Shown piece by piece: positions 7,488-15,431 of a DNA stretch of 64,000 nt (positions are counted from its first letter, which is position 1; each line of letters starts with the position of its first letter). Where the stretch lies: positions 2,480,001 through 2,544,000 of the forward strand of contig NZ_JAJFZM010000001.1 in NCBI RefSeq assembly GCF_020733705.1. The letters run 5' to 3'. Position numbers and translations under genes: made by a program. Source of the stretch: Nocardia australiensis. GTDB taxonomy: Bacteria > Actinomycetota > Actinomycetes > Mycobacteriales > Mycobacteriaceae. Below the pieces are notes generated by a model that worked only from the letters and a program-made list of their open reading frames with translations, made no database searches and was not told where the DNA came from.

Positions 7488-9266
7488 ATGGCTGGACCGA
7501 AGGATCCTTGGAAAGGGATCGCCGGCACCGACGTCAGGCTGGAACCGGGCGCTGCGCGGGCCGCCGCCGATCTGGCCGCCGCCGCGCTCGTCGCCGTCGA
7601 GCGGGTGCAAAGTCAGCAGACTTACATCAAAAAGCACACCGGGCTGGCAAACCATGCCGGGTCGGGTCAGCTGTTGGCGGACAAATTCGATGATGCCGCA
7701 GTCAAATTGGAGGAGATCCTCAGCGCGCAGGTGAAGATCCTCACCTCGATGGGCGAGACCTTCGTGTGGGCGGGCCACCTGCTCGAAAAGCAAGACAAGG
7801 ATTCCGGTGCGGCTTTCACCCGCTATAAGCAAGCCGCGCAGGCCAGGGCCGATCTGCCGCCGGTCCCACCCGCCGGTTCGACGCAGGTGCCGAAATGGCC
7901 GGAGGAACGAGCGCCTGGTTTCGATGCCAAGTACAACCTGGACAAGCTGAGTGCGGCCTCCGGCTCCAAGCCTGGCGCGGACGGCAAACAGGGGTTGGAC
8001 AAGCGGCCGACCAATCCGGAGAACCCGACCGGCCAGGCAGGCGAATGGTTCGCCGCCGTATCCAAGTCCATCGATACCGCGAAGGTTGCCGACCAGGGCG
8101 CCATGTGGAGTTGGATGTCCGGGGTGTTCGGCAGCGCGGTCGACAATCTGGTCACCAACCTGACACGGTTGAAGGACCGGAAAATGTGGCAGGGGCACGC
8201 CATAGATTCCGCCATCACGGCGACTGACTCCTATCGCGCCGACGTATCGCAGTTGAGTAATAACATGGACGTGCTCGGTAAGAATCTGAACTATGCGGCC
8301 GGTTGGCTTTCTATCACCAAGGGCATGCTGCCACCGGAGTGGTACGCGCAGACCTACAACGCGAATCCGCAGCGAAAGCAGCAAATTCTCAACTATGCGA
8401 TCGACGGGTGGGAACGCTGGTACATCCCCGGCATGAACCACTCCAACACCGCTATCCCGTTCCTAGTGGACCCCGATGACCCGCTGAAGCCGAACGGGGA
8501 TACACCTCGAACACCCGGGTCGCCGGGCCCGGTTACTACACCGAGCCGTGGCGGCCCGCAGTCTGACGCGCTGAAGCAGACGCAACTGGCCGCCGACGCG
8601 CAGAACAGGAAACTGCAGCAGGCACAGCAACAAGCCAACGCCGAATACCAGCGGCAGATGCAGCAAGCCGCGCTACGGCAAGCCGCGCAACAGCAAGCCG
8701 CGCAACAGCAAGCCGCGCAACAGCAAGCCGCGCAACAGCAGGCTGAGCAGCAGCAGGCGCAGCAGGTCGCCCAGCAGTTGCAGCAGGCGGCGCAGCAGGG
8801 TATGCAGACCGCGCAGCAGGCCGTCGAACAGGGCATGCGGTCGGCGCAACAGGCCGCGCAGGAGGCGATGGCGAAAGGCATACAGGCGGCCGGTCTTTCG
8901 GGTCTGCCCGACGCGCTGTCAGGATTGGGTCAGGACGCGCTCAAGCCAGGAGGCGGAAAGGGCGGCGGTGGTGCGGGAGCAGGCGCAGGGCCGGGTACGG
9001 GGCCAGGAAGTGCCGCCGCCCAGAATGCCAAGCTGTTCCCGCGTGCGACGCTGGGCGACTCCGCCGCCGCCGTCGGGCGAGCCGGTCTGGCCACATCGGG
9101 GCAGGGGACGCCGGGTTCTCCCGGTGGCATGGGACCGGCGGGTCACGGTGCGGGCGGGCAGGGGCAGAAGGAACACAAGCGCCCGGACTATCTCGACTCC
9201 GTCGAGTACCTCGAAGACGCGCTCGGTGACGCGCCGGTGGTATCTAAGCCGGTCGTGGAGAAATGA
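7488..9266 (+). CDS. modular ESX-associated protein 3 (central WQG, Gln-repeat, Gly-rich tail)
   Basis: The start is ATG 7488, with GGCAGGAG seven bases upstream, giving 592 residues. A GTG at 7425 would add 21 residues unlike the paralogues. The N-domain contains SGQLLADKFDDAAVKLEEIL and ILTSMGETFVWAG. The central hairpin has MWQGHAIDSAITATDSY, a WxG turn as in WXG100 proteins. A Gln-rich coiled coil (~385-455) is partly built from a 15-bp tandem repeat. The tail carries GTPGSPGGMGPAGHGAGG and YLDSVEYLEDALGDAP. Its EspG partner overlaps by four bases. No enzymatic motif is visible. Confidence 0.7.
   Translation: MAGPKDPWKGIAGTDVRLEPGAARAAADLAAAALVAVERVQSQQTYIKKHTGLANHAGSGQLLADKFDDAAVKLEEILSAQVKILTSMGETFVWAGHLLEKQDKDSGAAFTRYKQAAQARADLPPVPPAGSTQVPKWPEERAPGFDAKYNLDKLSAASGSKPGADGKQGLDKRPTNPENPTGQAGEWFAAVSKSIDTAKVADQGAMWSWMSGVFGSAVDNLVTNLTRLKDRKMWQGHAIDSAITATDSYRADVSQLSNNMDVLGKNLNYAAGWLSITKGMLPPEWYAQTYNANPQRKQQILNYAIDGWERWYIPGMNHSNTAIPFLVDPDDPLKPNGDTPRTPGSPGPVTTPSRGGPQSDALKQTQLAADAQNRKLQQAQQQANAEYQRQMQQAALRQAAQQQAAQQQAAQQQAAQQQAEQQQAQQVAQQLQQAAQQGMQTAQQAVEQGMRSAQQAAQEAMAKGIQAAGLSGLPDALSGLGQDALKPGGGKGGGGAGAGAGPGTGPGSAAAQNAKLFPRATLGDSAAAVGRAGLATSGQGTPGSPGGMGPAGHGAGGQGQKEHKRPDYLDSVEYLEDALGDAPVVSKPVVEK
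8664..8738 (+). repeat. 15-bp in-frame tandem repeat (5 units)
   Basis: The unit caagccgcgcaacag occurs four times perfectly (8679-8738) after one degenerate unit at 8664-8678. It encodes QAAQQ and lengthens the coiled coil of the third modular protein in steps of five residues. Perfect repeats of this kind can vary by slippage. Confidence 0.9.
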
Positions 9267-10045
9267 GCGGAACCTGGACGTTCGGTGATCTGGAATTCAA
9301 GGTCATGTGGGAGATCTTGGAGGAGGACTTCCTGCCGTGGCCGTTGGTGTTCACCAGCCGAACCGCATTGTGGGAGGACTACTTACAAGAGAAGGCCGAG
9401 GTCAAGGACCGGCTGCGCCGCACCCTTGACCCGGCTTTGCGTGAAGTGCTCGAAGCGATGCAGTTCCCCGACATTCGTCTGGTCGTATACGGATGGGACG
9501 ACCGGGACGGACTGAACCCCGATTTCTGCCTGCGGGTGCTCGGTGTGCGGCGTGCCGATCGCGGACTGGTGGTGAAGCAGCGATGTGGTGAAACCATCTG
9601 GCACAGTGCAGGTTTCGAAGTGACTGAGTGTGGTGCACTGGAACTGGGCGAACGCATCGTGTCGGCCCTGCCGCCTGCCGCGGCCGGGCGGATGGCCGAT
9701 GTCGTCCTGCTCACCGAGGCTGACGGCGATCTGGACTACACGTTCGGAGACTCGGCGGTGCGCGATTCCTTCGCGGACTCGGTCGTGCATCGCTCCGAGG
9801 CCTTTCTCGGTAAGTCCGCTGCGAGTATCGGGACCATCGAAATCATCCAGGGACACTCGGTATTCGGTCCGCGCGGCATAACCAAGCACGTTATCGGGTG
9901 GCGTGACCTGCAGGACGACGGGCGCTATGCGATCGAGGATCAGTATCCGAAGGTCGCGGTCCCAGCCGATCACAAACGAATGACCACCATGGTCAATACG
10001 AGGATCGCGGCCGTCATCCGCGCGATCAAGGATGAACCCGCCTGA
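9263..10045 (+). CDS. EspG-family ESX secretion-associated chaperone (module 3)
   Basis: The 260-residue EspG-family member has TWTFGDLEFKVMWEILEEDF at the start, LVVKQRCGETIWHSAGFEVT in the middle and VFGPRGITKHVIGWRDLQDD followed by GRYAI near the end. Its ATG overlaps the stop of the third modular protein by four bases. It is the last gene of the triplicated array; the next gene starts 40 bp downstream on the same strand. Confidence 0.88.
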   Translation: MSGTWTFGDLEFKVMWEILEEDFLPWPLVFTSRTALWEDYLQEKAEVKDRLRRTLDPALREVLEAMQFPDIRLVVYGWDDRDGLNPDFCLRVLGVRRADRGLVVKQRCGETIWHSAGFEVTECGALELGERIVSALPPAAAGRMADVVLLTEADGDLDYTFGDSAVRDSFADSVVHRSEAFLGKSAASIGTIEIIQGHSVFGPRGITKHVIGWRDLQDDGRYAIEDQYPKVAVPADHKRMTTMVNTRIAAVIRAIKDEPA

Positions 10046-10084
10046 TCGGGCTACCGGCTACATTTGATTCGAAAGGGGTCAGAC

Positions 10085-10423
10085 ATGGACGAGCAACAGG
10101 TGCCGGCCGAATGGATGGCGACCTCGCGCACCGGTGCGATCTCGGTCCGCACCACCGAACAGGGGTTGCCGCTCGGGATTTCGGTGGAGCCCGCGGAACT
10201 GCGACGTGACCCGGCCGGTTTGGCGGCCGAGGTGCTGCGGTTGTGTAAACAGGCGGCCGGGCGGGCCGGACTGGCGCGGCGGGCGGAGCTGGAGGCGGCG
10301 GGGCTGTCCGCCGATATGCTGGCACTGATGGGGTTGCCGACCCCAGAAGAAGTGGCTCGCAATGAGATTGTCGAAGAGGAAGAATACGAGACGGAACCCC
10401 GGAGTTGGCTTCGACAGGTATAG
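10085..10423 (+). CDS. hypothetical small acidic protein upstream of a YbaB gene
   Basis: The start is ATG 10085, with AAAGGGG six bases upstream, giving 112 residues; an in-frame TTG at 10064 has no ribosome site. No family is recognised. The centre is helical with Ala/Leu/Arg (residues ~40-80) and the C-terminus is strongly acidic (EIVEEEEYETE). It lies 27 bp before a YbaB/EbfC-family gene, a pairing often seen next to actinobacterial ESX loci, and the two probably form one transcription unit. Confidence 0.6.
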   Translation: MDEQQVPAEWMATSRTGAISVRTTEQGLPLGISVEPAELRRDPAGLAAEVLRLCKQAAGRAGLARRAELEAAGLSADMLALMGLPTPEEVARNEIVEEEEYETEPRSWLRQV

Positions 10424-10450
10424 ACCTGGAGCGGGAGAGGACGGCGTTTC

Positions 10451-10750
10451 ATGTACGAGACCATGGACGAGTTGATGGCCAGTGTGCAGCGCCGGCTGTA
10501 CCGGATGCGAGATCTGGCCGACGACATGGCGGGGGTGCGGGCTCGCGAGACCGCACCGGACGGGTCGATCACCGCCGAAGTGGACGGTAATGGCGCGTTG
10601 CTGAATTTGGAGTTCTCTCAAGCGATTTCGCGAATGAGTCCGACCGAATTCGAGAGTACTCTGGTGGCTACGGCAGGCGCGGCCGCGCGGCGGGCGTTCG
10701 AGCAACGGGGGCAGGTTGTCATCGCATTCAACGAGGAAGTCGCCGAGTAG
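10451..10750 (+). CDS. YbaB/EbfC-family nucleoid-associated protein
   Basis: The 99-residue protein has the YbaB/EbfC pattern: an N-terminal helix (DELMASVQRRLYRMRDLADD), a central beta segment with DGSITAEVDGNGALLNLEFS, and a C-terminal helix with FESTLVATAGAAARRAFEQR. Members bind DNA as dimers and act as nucleoid proteins. The housekeeping copy usually sits beside dnaX-recR; this one sits between the EspG modules and the ESX core, so a specialised role is likely, though unproven. Confidence 0.8.
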   Translation: MYETMDELMASVQRRLYRMRDLADDMAGVRARETAPDGSITAEVDGNGALLNLEFSQAISRMSPTEFESTLVATAGAAARRAFEQRGQVVIAFNEEVAE

Positions 10751-10830
10751 ACATCCGGCGTTCAAGTTGGCCAGATAAAAATCTTGATAGGAACCTTAAG
10801 TTTCTGCAAACTTCCTTTCGGGCTATACCT

Positions 10831-10842
10831 ATACCTAGGTAT
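10831..10842. promoter_or_regulatory. 12-bp perfect palindrome before the EspC-like gene
   Basis: ATACCTAGGTAT is a perfect palindrome 43 bp upstream of the EspC-like start, preceded directly by a second ATACCT (10825-10830). It overlaps a CCTATACC that also occurs in the element before module 2. An operator for the EspC-to-esx operon is plausible; no binding protein can be named. Confidence 0.4.
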
Positions 10843-10885
10843 GTTCGATGAGTAGGTCAATTGCATTACCGGATGGGGGATTACG

Positions 10886-11203
10886 ATGAGTGATGTCGTT
10901 GCTGCACCTGATGCGATCCGTCAGTACGGCGCCGCCTCGGCCGCGATGGCGACCGGTGTCGCCACGGCCGGTACCGTCGACCAGGCCGCGACCGTTGCGG
11001 CCGCTGTGCCGGTCTTCGGTCTGATCGGCCAGGACTTCTTGATGTCCTTCGCGTTTGCGCAGGGCAATCACATCGCATCGGTGCTCGAACTGGCAGGTGT
11101 GCACGCGGGTACCGCGCTGACGGCGCACGAGGGCGCCGCCGCTTACGAGGCGATCGAGGCGGCGTCCATCACCGAATTCGGTGCCGCCAGCCGATCGCAA
11201 TGA
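10886..11203 (+). CDS. EspC-like ESX secretion-associated protein (DUF2580-type)
   Basis: The 105-residue Ala-rich helical protein matches the pattern of the EspC/DUF2580 family: two amphipathic helices around a short loop (VFGLIGQDFLMSFAFAQGNH) and a C-terminal region with AYEAIEAA. EspC of M. tuberculosis is secreted by ESX-1 and depends on EspA. The stop overlaps the start of the EspA/EspE-like gene by four bases (ATGA at 11200), reproducing the EspA-EspC partnership in reversed order. Family assignment is by pattern only. Confidence 0.7.
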   Translation: MSDVVAAPDAIRQYGAASAAMATGVATAGTVDQAATVAAAVPVFGLIGQDFLMSFAFAQGNHIASVLELAGVHAGTALTAHEGAAAYEAIEAASITEFGAASRSQ

Positions 11204-12504
11204 ATCCGCCCTTGGATCCGACGATCGTGGATCTGTTGCGCGGCAGTGCGATGGCCCCGCTGATCGATCGTCCGGTCAACGACATTCTGAAAGATATGGG
11301 GCTGCCGCCCCTTCCGGATATTTCCGGGCTGCCGCCGCTGCCCGAGCTGCCGCCGTTGCCGACCATCGACATTTCGGCGCTGGCACGTCCGCTCACCGAC
11401 CTGGCGAGCAGCTTCGGCACCGGTGCGCTCAATACCGGTGCGGCAGGCGGCGTCGATCCGACGCAGATGCTCTCGGGCATCACCTCCGCCTTGCAGACCG
11501 CGATGTCGCTGGGCACCACGGCCGTTCAGACCGTCATGTCGATCTGGCAGGGCATGGCCGCGATGCAGGCGGCGGAAAAGGCCGGGCAGGCACAGCAGGA
11601 TGGCGGAAAGGTAGCGGCCCAGGGAACCCAGGAGAAGGCGGTACTCGGCACCGCGGCGACCTCCGTCGCGACCGGCGGTGCGCTGCTGGCCACGATTATC
11701 GCGAAATACATCGCGAGCATGGTTGCCAGCGCGCCATTACTCGGTACGCCCGGCGGACAGCTGTTCATGGTGGCCGCGACCACCGAGGCGCTGACGGAGG
11801 CGACCGCCGTGGTGGCAAAGACCAGGGTCGAGATGACCGCGCATTCGGCGAACATGACACAGACCGGTCAGAAGGTGCCGATCACCAACGCGCCCAAGGG
11901 CGTCGACTCGATGCAGCAGATTTCGCAGATGATGCAGATGATCACGCCGCTGATGACGATGGCAACCACGGGCGTGCAGACCGCGACCCAGCTCGCCACC
12001 CAGGGTGCCGCGCTGTTGCCGAAGCCGGTTGATGCCGCAGCGAAAACGAAGGAAGACGAAGAGCGCAAGGCGCGCGAGGATGATGCCGCGAAAGCGGCCG
12101 GTGGCGGTGCCGGTGGCGGCGGTATCGGTGGCGGTGGCGGTATCGGTGGATTCACACCGGCCGCGACGCCGCTGAGCCCGTACGCCGGTGCTCGAATTCC
12201 GACCGTCGGCGCTGTACCGGGTGTGAATAGCCTCGGAACCGGTCCCGCGGCAACGGAAGCCGCAGGTGCGGTTCGTCCCACCGCCGCGTCTGGCAGCCCC
12301 GGCATGATGCCCTACGGCGGTGCGGCGGGGGCTGCGGCAGGCGCGCGCGGGGCGGGTGACGCGGGCAATGACCTGCCCGGGTTCCTGGTTTCCGGCCAGC
12401 ACGGTGACGAAGTCGTCGGCAACATCGCTGGGGTCTCGCTGCCGGTGGTCGGCGCGGCCGAACAGGTGTCGGAACCACCGCCCGACAAGGAACTCACACT
12501 CTGA
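11200..12504 (+). CDS. EspA/EspE-like ESX secretion-associated protein
   Basis: The 434-residue protein has a proline-leucine leader (residues ~35-60), an Ala/Thr-rich helical core containing two apolar helices (residues ~145-205), a Gly-rich linker (~305-325) and a C-terminal tail with FLVSGQHGDEVVG and ...SLPVVGAAE. The HG-x-EVVG plus PxVGA tail is typical of EspA/EspE-like ESX proteins of Nocardia and mycobacteria. It is translationally coupled to the EspC-like gene and followed after 37 bp by PE-PPE-EspG. Likely a secreted or surface ESX effector, by inference. Confidence 0.65.
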   Translation: MNPPLDPTIVDLLRGSAMAPLIDRPVNDILKDMGLPPLPDISGLPPLPELPPLPTIDISALARPLTDLASSFGTGALNTGAAGGVDPTQMLSGITSALQTAMSLGTTAVQTVMSIWQGMAAMQAAEKAGQAQQDGGKVAAQGTQEKAVLGTAATSVATGGALLATIIAKYIASMVASAPLLGTPGGQLFMVAATTEALTEATAVVAKTRVEMTAHSANMTQTGQKVPITNAPKGVDSMQQISQMMQMITPLMTMATTGVQTATQLATQGAALLPKPVDAAAKTKEDEERKAREDDAAKAAGGGAGGGGIGGGGGIGGFTPAATPLSPYAGARIPTVGAVPGVNSLGTGPAATEAAGAVRPTAASGSPGMMPYGGAAGAAAGARGAGDAGNDLPGFLVSGQHGDEVVGNIAGVSLPVVGAAEQVSEPPPDKELTL

Positions 12505-12541
12505 CGCGTATGCGGCACGGTTAGATCTCAGGAGGGTTGCC

Positions 12542-12886
12542 ATGGCAAGCAATGGTGCGGATTTCAACGGTGTGATGTTCGATCCGGTCGCGGCGCGTGA
12601 CGCGGCCGTCCGGCTCGACGGGATGGCCGACCGGCTCGAACGCGAGTTGCGCGACAGCGAGGTGTCGCTGAGCGTACCGCCCGCCGGTACGGACGAGGTG
12701 TCGGCGCGGGCGGCGCAGACAATGAATGATGTTGCCGCCTCCTACACCCAGAGCGCGTCGGCCGGAATTCTGGAACTGCGCAAGCTGGCCGCGACGCTGC
12801 GCACGCAGGTCAATCAGTTCGGTCGCTCCGAGAGCGATAGTGTCGCCGATTTCGGCGGGCACGCGGGCATCGCCGGCTCGGCTTGA
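12542..12886 (+). CDS. PE-family-like protein
   Basis: The ATG at 12542 follows AGGAGG at a good distance and gives 114 residues. The sequence is a two-helix PE domain: FDPVAARDAAVRLDGMADRL, then the PE hallmark DEVSARAAQTMNDVAASYTQ, without the long C-terminal extensions of mycobacterial PE proteins. PE proteins pair with PPE proteins and the heterodimer is exported by ESX with an EspG chaperone. PPE and EspG genes follow directly. Confidence 0.8.
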   Translation: MASNGADFNGVMFDPVAARDAAVRLDGMADRLERELRDSEVSLSVPPAGTDEVSARAAQTMNDVAASYTQSASAGILELRKLAATLRTQVNQFGRSESDSVADFGGHAGIAGSA

Positions 12887-12915
12887 GCGTCGGTGCGAAA
12901 CCACACGGAGCAGTG

Positions 12916-13905
12916 ATGATCGAACCGCCGCAGCCCGGCTTCACCGGAGTGGTGTGGGAAGCGCGCGAGCCGGATCGTCTGGCACGCGAGATCTCCACCG
13001 GTCCGGGCGCGGTGCCGATGGCCGAGGCAGGCGCCGCGTGGGGAAGGCTGGCCGCCGGATTCGGTGCGGCGGTGGCCGAATACGAGTTTATCGTCGCGTC
13101 GATGCGCGGTGCGTGGCAGTCCAATACGAGCGGGCCGGTGCTGGACCGGGTTTCACAGCTGCGTGACTGGCTGACCGACGCGGCGACCGCGGCGGGCAAT
13201 AACGCCGTGCACGCCGAAACCCAGGCCGCCGCCTACGAACTCGCCCGGCTGACCATGCCGCACACCGCGGAGATCGAGGCGATCCAGGCGGTGCAGCGCA
13301 TGCTCGAGCAGATGACCGGTGCCCTCGGTGCGCCGCTGAAAGCGGTTGCCGCACAAAATGACGCGGACACCGACCTTGCCAAGGCGGCCGCGTCGCGAGT
13401 GATGCGCAGCTATGAGGCCGCCACCGAGCCGCTGGCAATGCCATGGATTCAGCAGGACCCACCGCAGATCGCGACCGCTGTGGCGCTGGAGGCCGAACAG
13501 GCCAGCGCATCGGCGGCGCAGGTGACCGCAGCAACGGCGGCTATACCCGCCGTTACGCCGGGGATGTTCCTGCCGGGTGGGTATGCGACCGCCGCTGCCC
13601 GGACGCTGACCGCCTACCGCGCACCGGCGCCCGCCCCGGTGGTAGAACCCGTGGAAACGACTGTGCCGCAGCCAGTTCCGGTGCCGAACTCCAGCACTAG
13701 TGCAATGCCGTTGGTGCCCGGAGCGATGGCGGCGGGTTCCGGTATGGCGCAGCAGGAGGACGAGGCGTATCAGCCGCGCGCCGGGGATGCCGGTGTAGAC
13801 GCGCTCGGACCCGATCTCGGCATTGTCTCCGCACCCGCCGTGCTCGGCGCGCCGGAACCGCCACCGCAGGTCGCGGGCCGGGCGGTCACCGGGGGTGCGC
13901 CGTGA
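12916..13905 (+). CDS. PPE-family protein
   Basis: The chosen ATG 12916 gives 329 residues starting MIEPPQPGFTGVVWEAREPD, the usual PPE opening; GGAG lies five bases upstream. A TTG at 12883 overlapping the PE stop would add 11 residues. The first ~180 residues form the helical PPE domain, with WQSN (residue ~73) at the WxG-like turn. The C-terminal ~130 residues are Pro/Ala-rich. It overlaps the next EspG gene by four bases (GTGA). Expected to dimerise with the PE protein and leave through ESX. Confidence 0.85.
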   Translation: MIEPPQPGFTGVVWEAREPDRLAREISTGPGAVPMAEAGAAWGRLAAGFGAAVAEYEFIVASMRGAWQSNTSGPVLDRVSQLRDWLTDAATAAGNNAVHAETQAAAYELARLTMPHTAEIEAIQAVQRMLEQMTGALGAPLKAVAAQNDADTDLAKAAASRVMRSYEAATEPLAMPWIQQDPPQIATAVALEAEQASASAAQVTAATAAIPAVTPGMFLPGGYATAAARTLTAYRAPAPAPVVEPVETTVPQPVPVPNSSTSAMPLVPGAMAAGSGMAQQEDEAYQPRAGDAGVDALGPDLGIVSAPAVLGAPEPPPQVAGRAVTGGAP

Positions 13906-14693
13906 CGGTCATGACCAACGACGGTGTGCTCGCGGTGGCCGAGCGATTGGGCGTGCAAACTCTCCCGCTCGTGCTTTCGGTCGGGCCGCGACAGGATTCG
14001 TTCGAGGAGTGGACCGCCGCGCAGCAGCGTGCCGTTTCGGTGTTGGTCGGGTCCGGTGTGATCGACGCCGACGGCGAGGTCGACCCCGACCTGGCCGTAG
14101 CGATGCACACGCTGGCGCAACCCGATGTCGAACTCGTGGCCCGGATCTTCACCGGCTCCGAGTCGATTCGGGTCTGCCTGGCTCGCCGTGTCGAACGGCA
14201 CGCGCTCGCGGTACGTACCGGTGACAGCTTCGAGATTCGCCCGGTGTGGTCCGACGGTTCCGGCGCCGCCCTGGTACGGCCGCTGCTCGATCTGCTCGGC
14301 CAGGGAAAGCCAGCGGAGGTAGTGAACTTCAGTGCGCCCGCATCGGAGTTGAGTGAACGCTTCGCCGCGGCGAGGACGTCCGCGGACTACACCGATGCCG
14401 TCTACGCGCTCGGCGTCGCCGATCGGGACGCGGTCGCCTACGGGATGGCGTTGGCCTCCTGCCACAGCTTCGCCGAGATCGTGGCCTACGCCCATCTCGA
14501 CGGCCAGACCACCCGACCGCCCGGCGCGGTCGCGGTGTACGACACCGGACGTGGCCGGATTGTGGCCGCGCCCGGGATCGCGTCGGACCAGCAGGTGTGG
14601 TCCACGGTTACACCGGGCACCGATCACCGGATCGGACAGGCGATTTCGGCTTTGATCGAATCGCTGCCTGGGGGAAGGTGGCTGCCGCAGTAG
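13902..14693 (+). CDS. espG: EspG-family chaperone for the PE-PPE pair
   Basis: The 263-residue protein is a divergent EspG-family member (LAVAERLGVQTLPLVLSVGP at the N-terminus, a central RRVERHALAVRTGDSFEIRP region, a C-terminal GRGRIVAAPG strand pair). It is much more distant from the three EspG copies at 3630, 6425 and 9263 than those are from one another. Its position directly behind PE and PPE, with a GTGA overlap, makes it the expected chaperone of that pair for this ESX machine. Confidence 0.85.
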   Translation: MTVMTNDGVLAVAERLGVQTLPLVLSVGPRQDSFEEWTAAQQRAVSVLVGSGVIDADGEVDPDLAVAMHTLAQPDVELVARIFTGSESIRVCLARRVERHALAVRTGDSFEIRPVWSDGSGAALVRPLLDLLGQGKPAEVVNFSAPASELSERFAAARTSADYTDAVYALGVADRDAVAYGMALASCHSFAEIVAYAHLDGQTTRPPGAVAVYDTGRGRIVAAPGIASDQQVWSTVTPGTDHRIGQAISALIESLPGGRWLPQ

Positions 14694-14786
14694 ACCCGAA
14701 GGGCGCGCAGTAGCTCGCCAACCTTCCGGCGATGCCGACCGGCATCGTTTCCGGGCATTTCGAATCACGATACGAAAGGTTTGATC

Positions 14787-15086
14787 ATGAGTGATGGTGT
14801 GTACGCCGATCATGCAACCGCGAAAGGCGCCCAAGGCGACATGGCGGACGCGGTGGCGGCCATGAAGTGGACGATCCAGCAGATCTCCGATGAGGTGCAC
14901 TCGGCGTCCGGCTGGTCCGGCGACGCCCGTGGCGCGTTCATGGAGGCGACGGCCGCGTGGGACACCGAGGCGACCGAGCTGAACAGGAAGCTGGATGCGA
15001 TCAGCCAGCAGGTCGGCACCGGCACCGTTGACTTCCAGCGCACGGATACCGAGGGCGAAGACGAGTTCAAGATGATCCGGCTCTGA
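14787..15086 (+). CDS. WXG100 protein, EsxB (CFP-10)-like
   Basis: The ATG 14787, with GAAAGG eight bases upstream, gives 99 residues. The sequence has the WXG100 helix-turn-helix fold, with WSG at the turn (SASGWSGDARGAFMEA). The C-terminus DEFKMIRL lies where EsxB-type proteins carry their secretion signal, though the Y-x3-D/E form is not obvious. The second WXG100 gene follows after 40 bp; the two should form a secreted heterodimer. Confidence 0.9.
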   Translation: MSDGVYADHATAKGAQGDMADAVAAMKWTIQQISDEVHSASGWSGDARGAFMEATAAWDTEATELNRKLDAISQQVGTGTVDFQRTDTEGEDEFKMIRL

Positions 15087-15126
15087 GCCACTCAACAATT
15101 CATCATCTGATCCGAAGGAATTCATC

Positions 15127-15423
15127 ATGTCGGAAATGGAATACAGCAAAGCCAAGATGATCAGCCTGTTCCAGGATCTGCAGGGCTTCAACAAAGCCCT
15201 CGCCGATCGTGCGCAGGACATGAGCGACGCGCGTGGCAACCTCAACAAGGCATGGAACGGCAACGAGGCGTTCGTTCAGTTCGATCTCAAGTACAACGAC
15301 TGGCACGGTGAGCACGAGAAGATGCTGCACGTGCTGGACAAGGTCGCCGGTGCGGTGGAGAACTCACTGCACCGCGCGCTTGGCACCGACGGCAAGATCG
15401 GCGACGGCTTCGCAGGTATCTGA
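15127..15423 (+). CDS. WXG100 protein, EsxA (ESAT-6)-like
   Basis: The 98-residue protein is a two-helix WXG100 protein whose turn reads AWNGNEAFVQFD. RBS GAAGGA precedes the ATG. It is the second member of the WXG100 pair and ends the EspC-to-esx transcription unit; a strong hairpin follows at 15432-15473. EsxA/EsxB heterodimers are the core substrates of ESX systems and are recognised by EccC. Confidence 0.9.
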   Translation: MSEMEYSKAKMISLFQDLQGFNKALADRAQDMSDARGNLNKAWNGNEAFVQFDLKYNDWHGEHEKMLHVLDKVAGAVENSLHRALGTDGKIGDGFAGI

Positions 15424-15431
15424 GCCACCGG

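Noticed and set aside
8664..8738. Regular repeats considered as a CRISPR-like array
   Set aside because: The 15-bp units are directly adjacent without spacers and are in frame, so they are coding repeats.
13770..15263. 497-codon open frame on the minus strand across PPE, EspG and the WXG100 genes
   Set aside because: It is antisense to several recognised genes; its translation is Arg/Gly-rich with no domain, as expected for a shadow of high-GC coding DNA.
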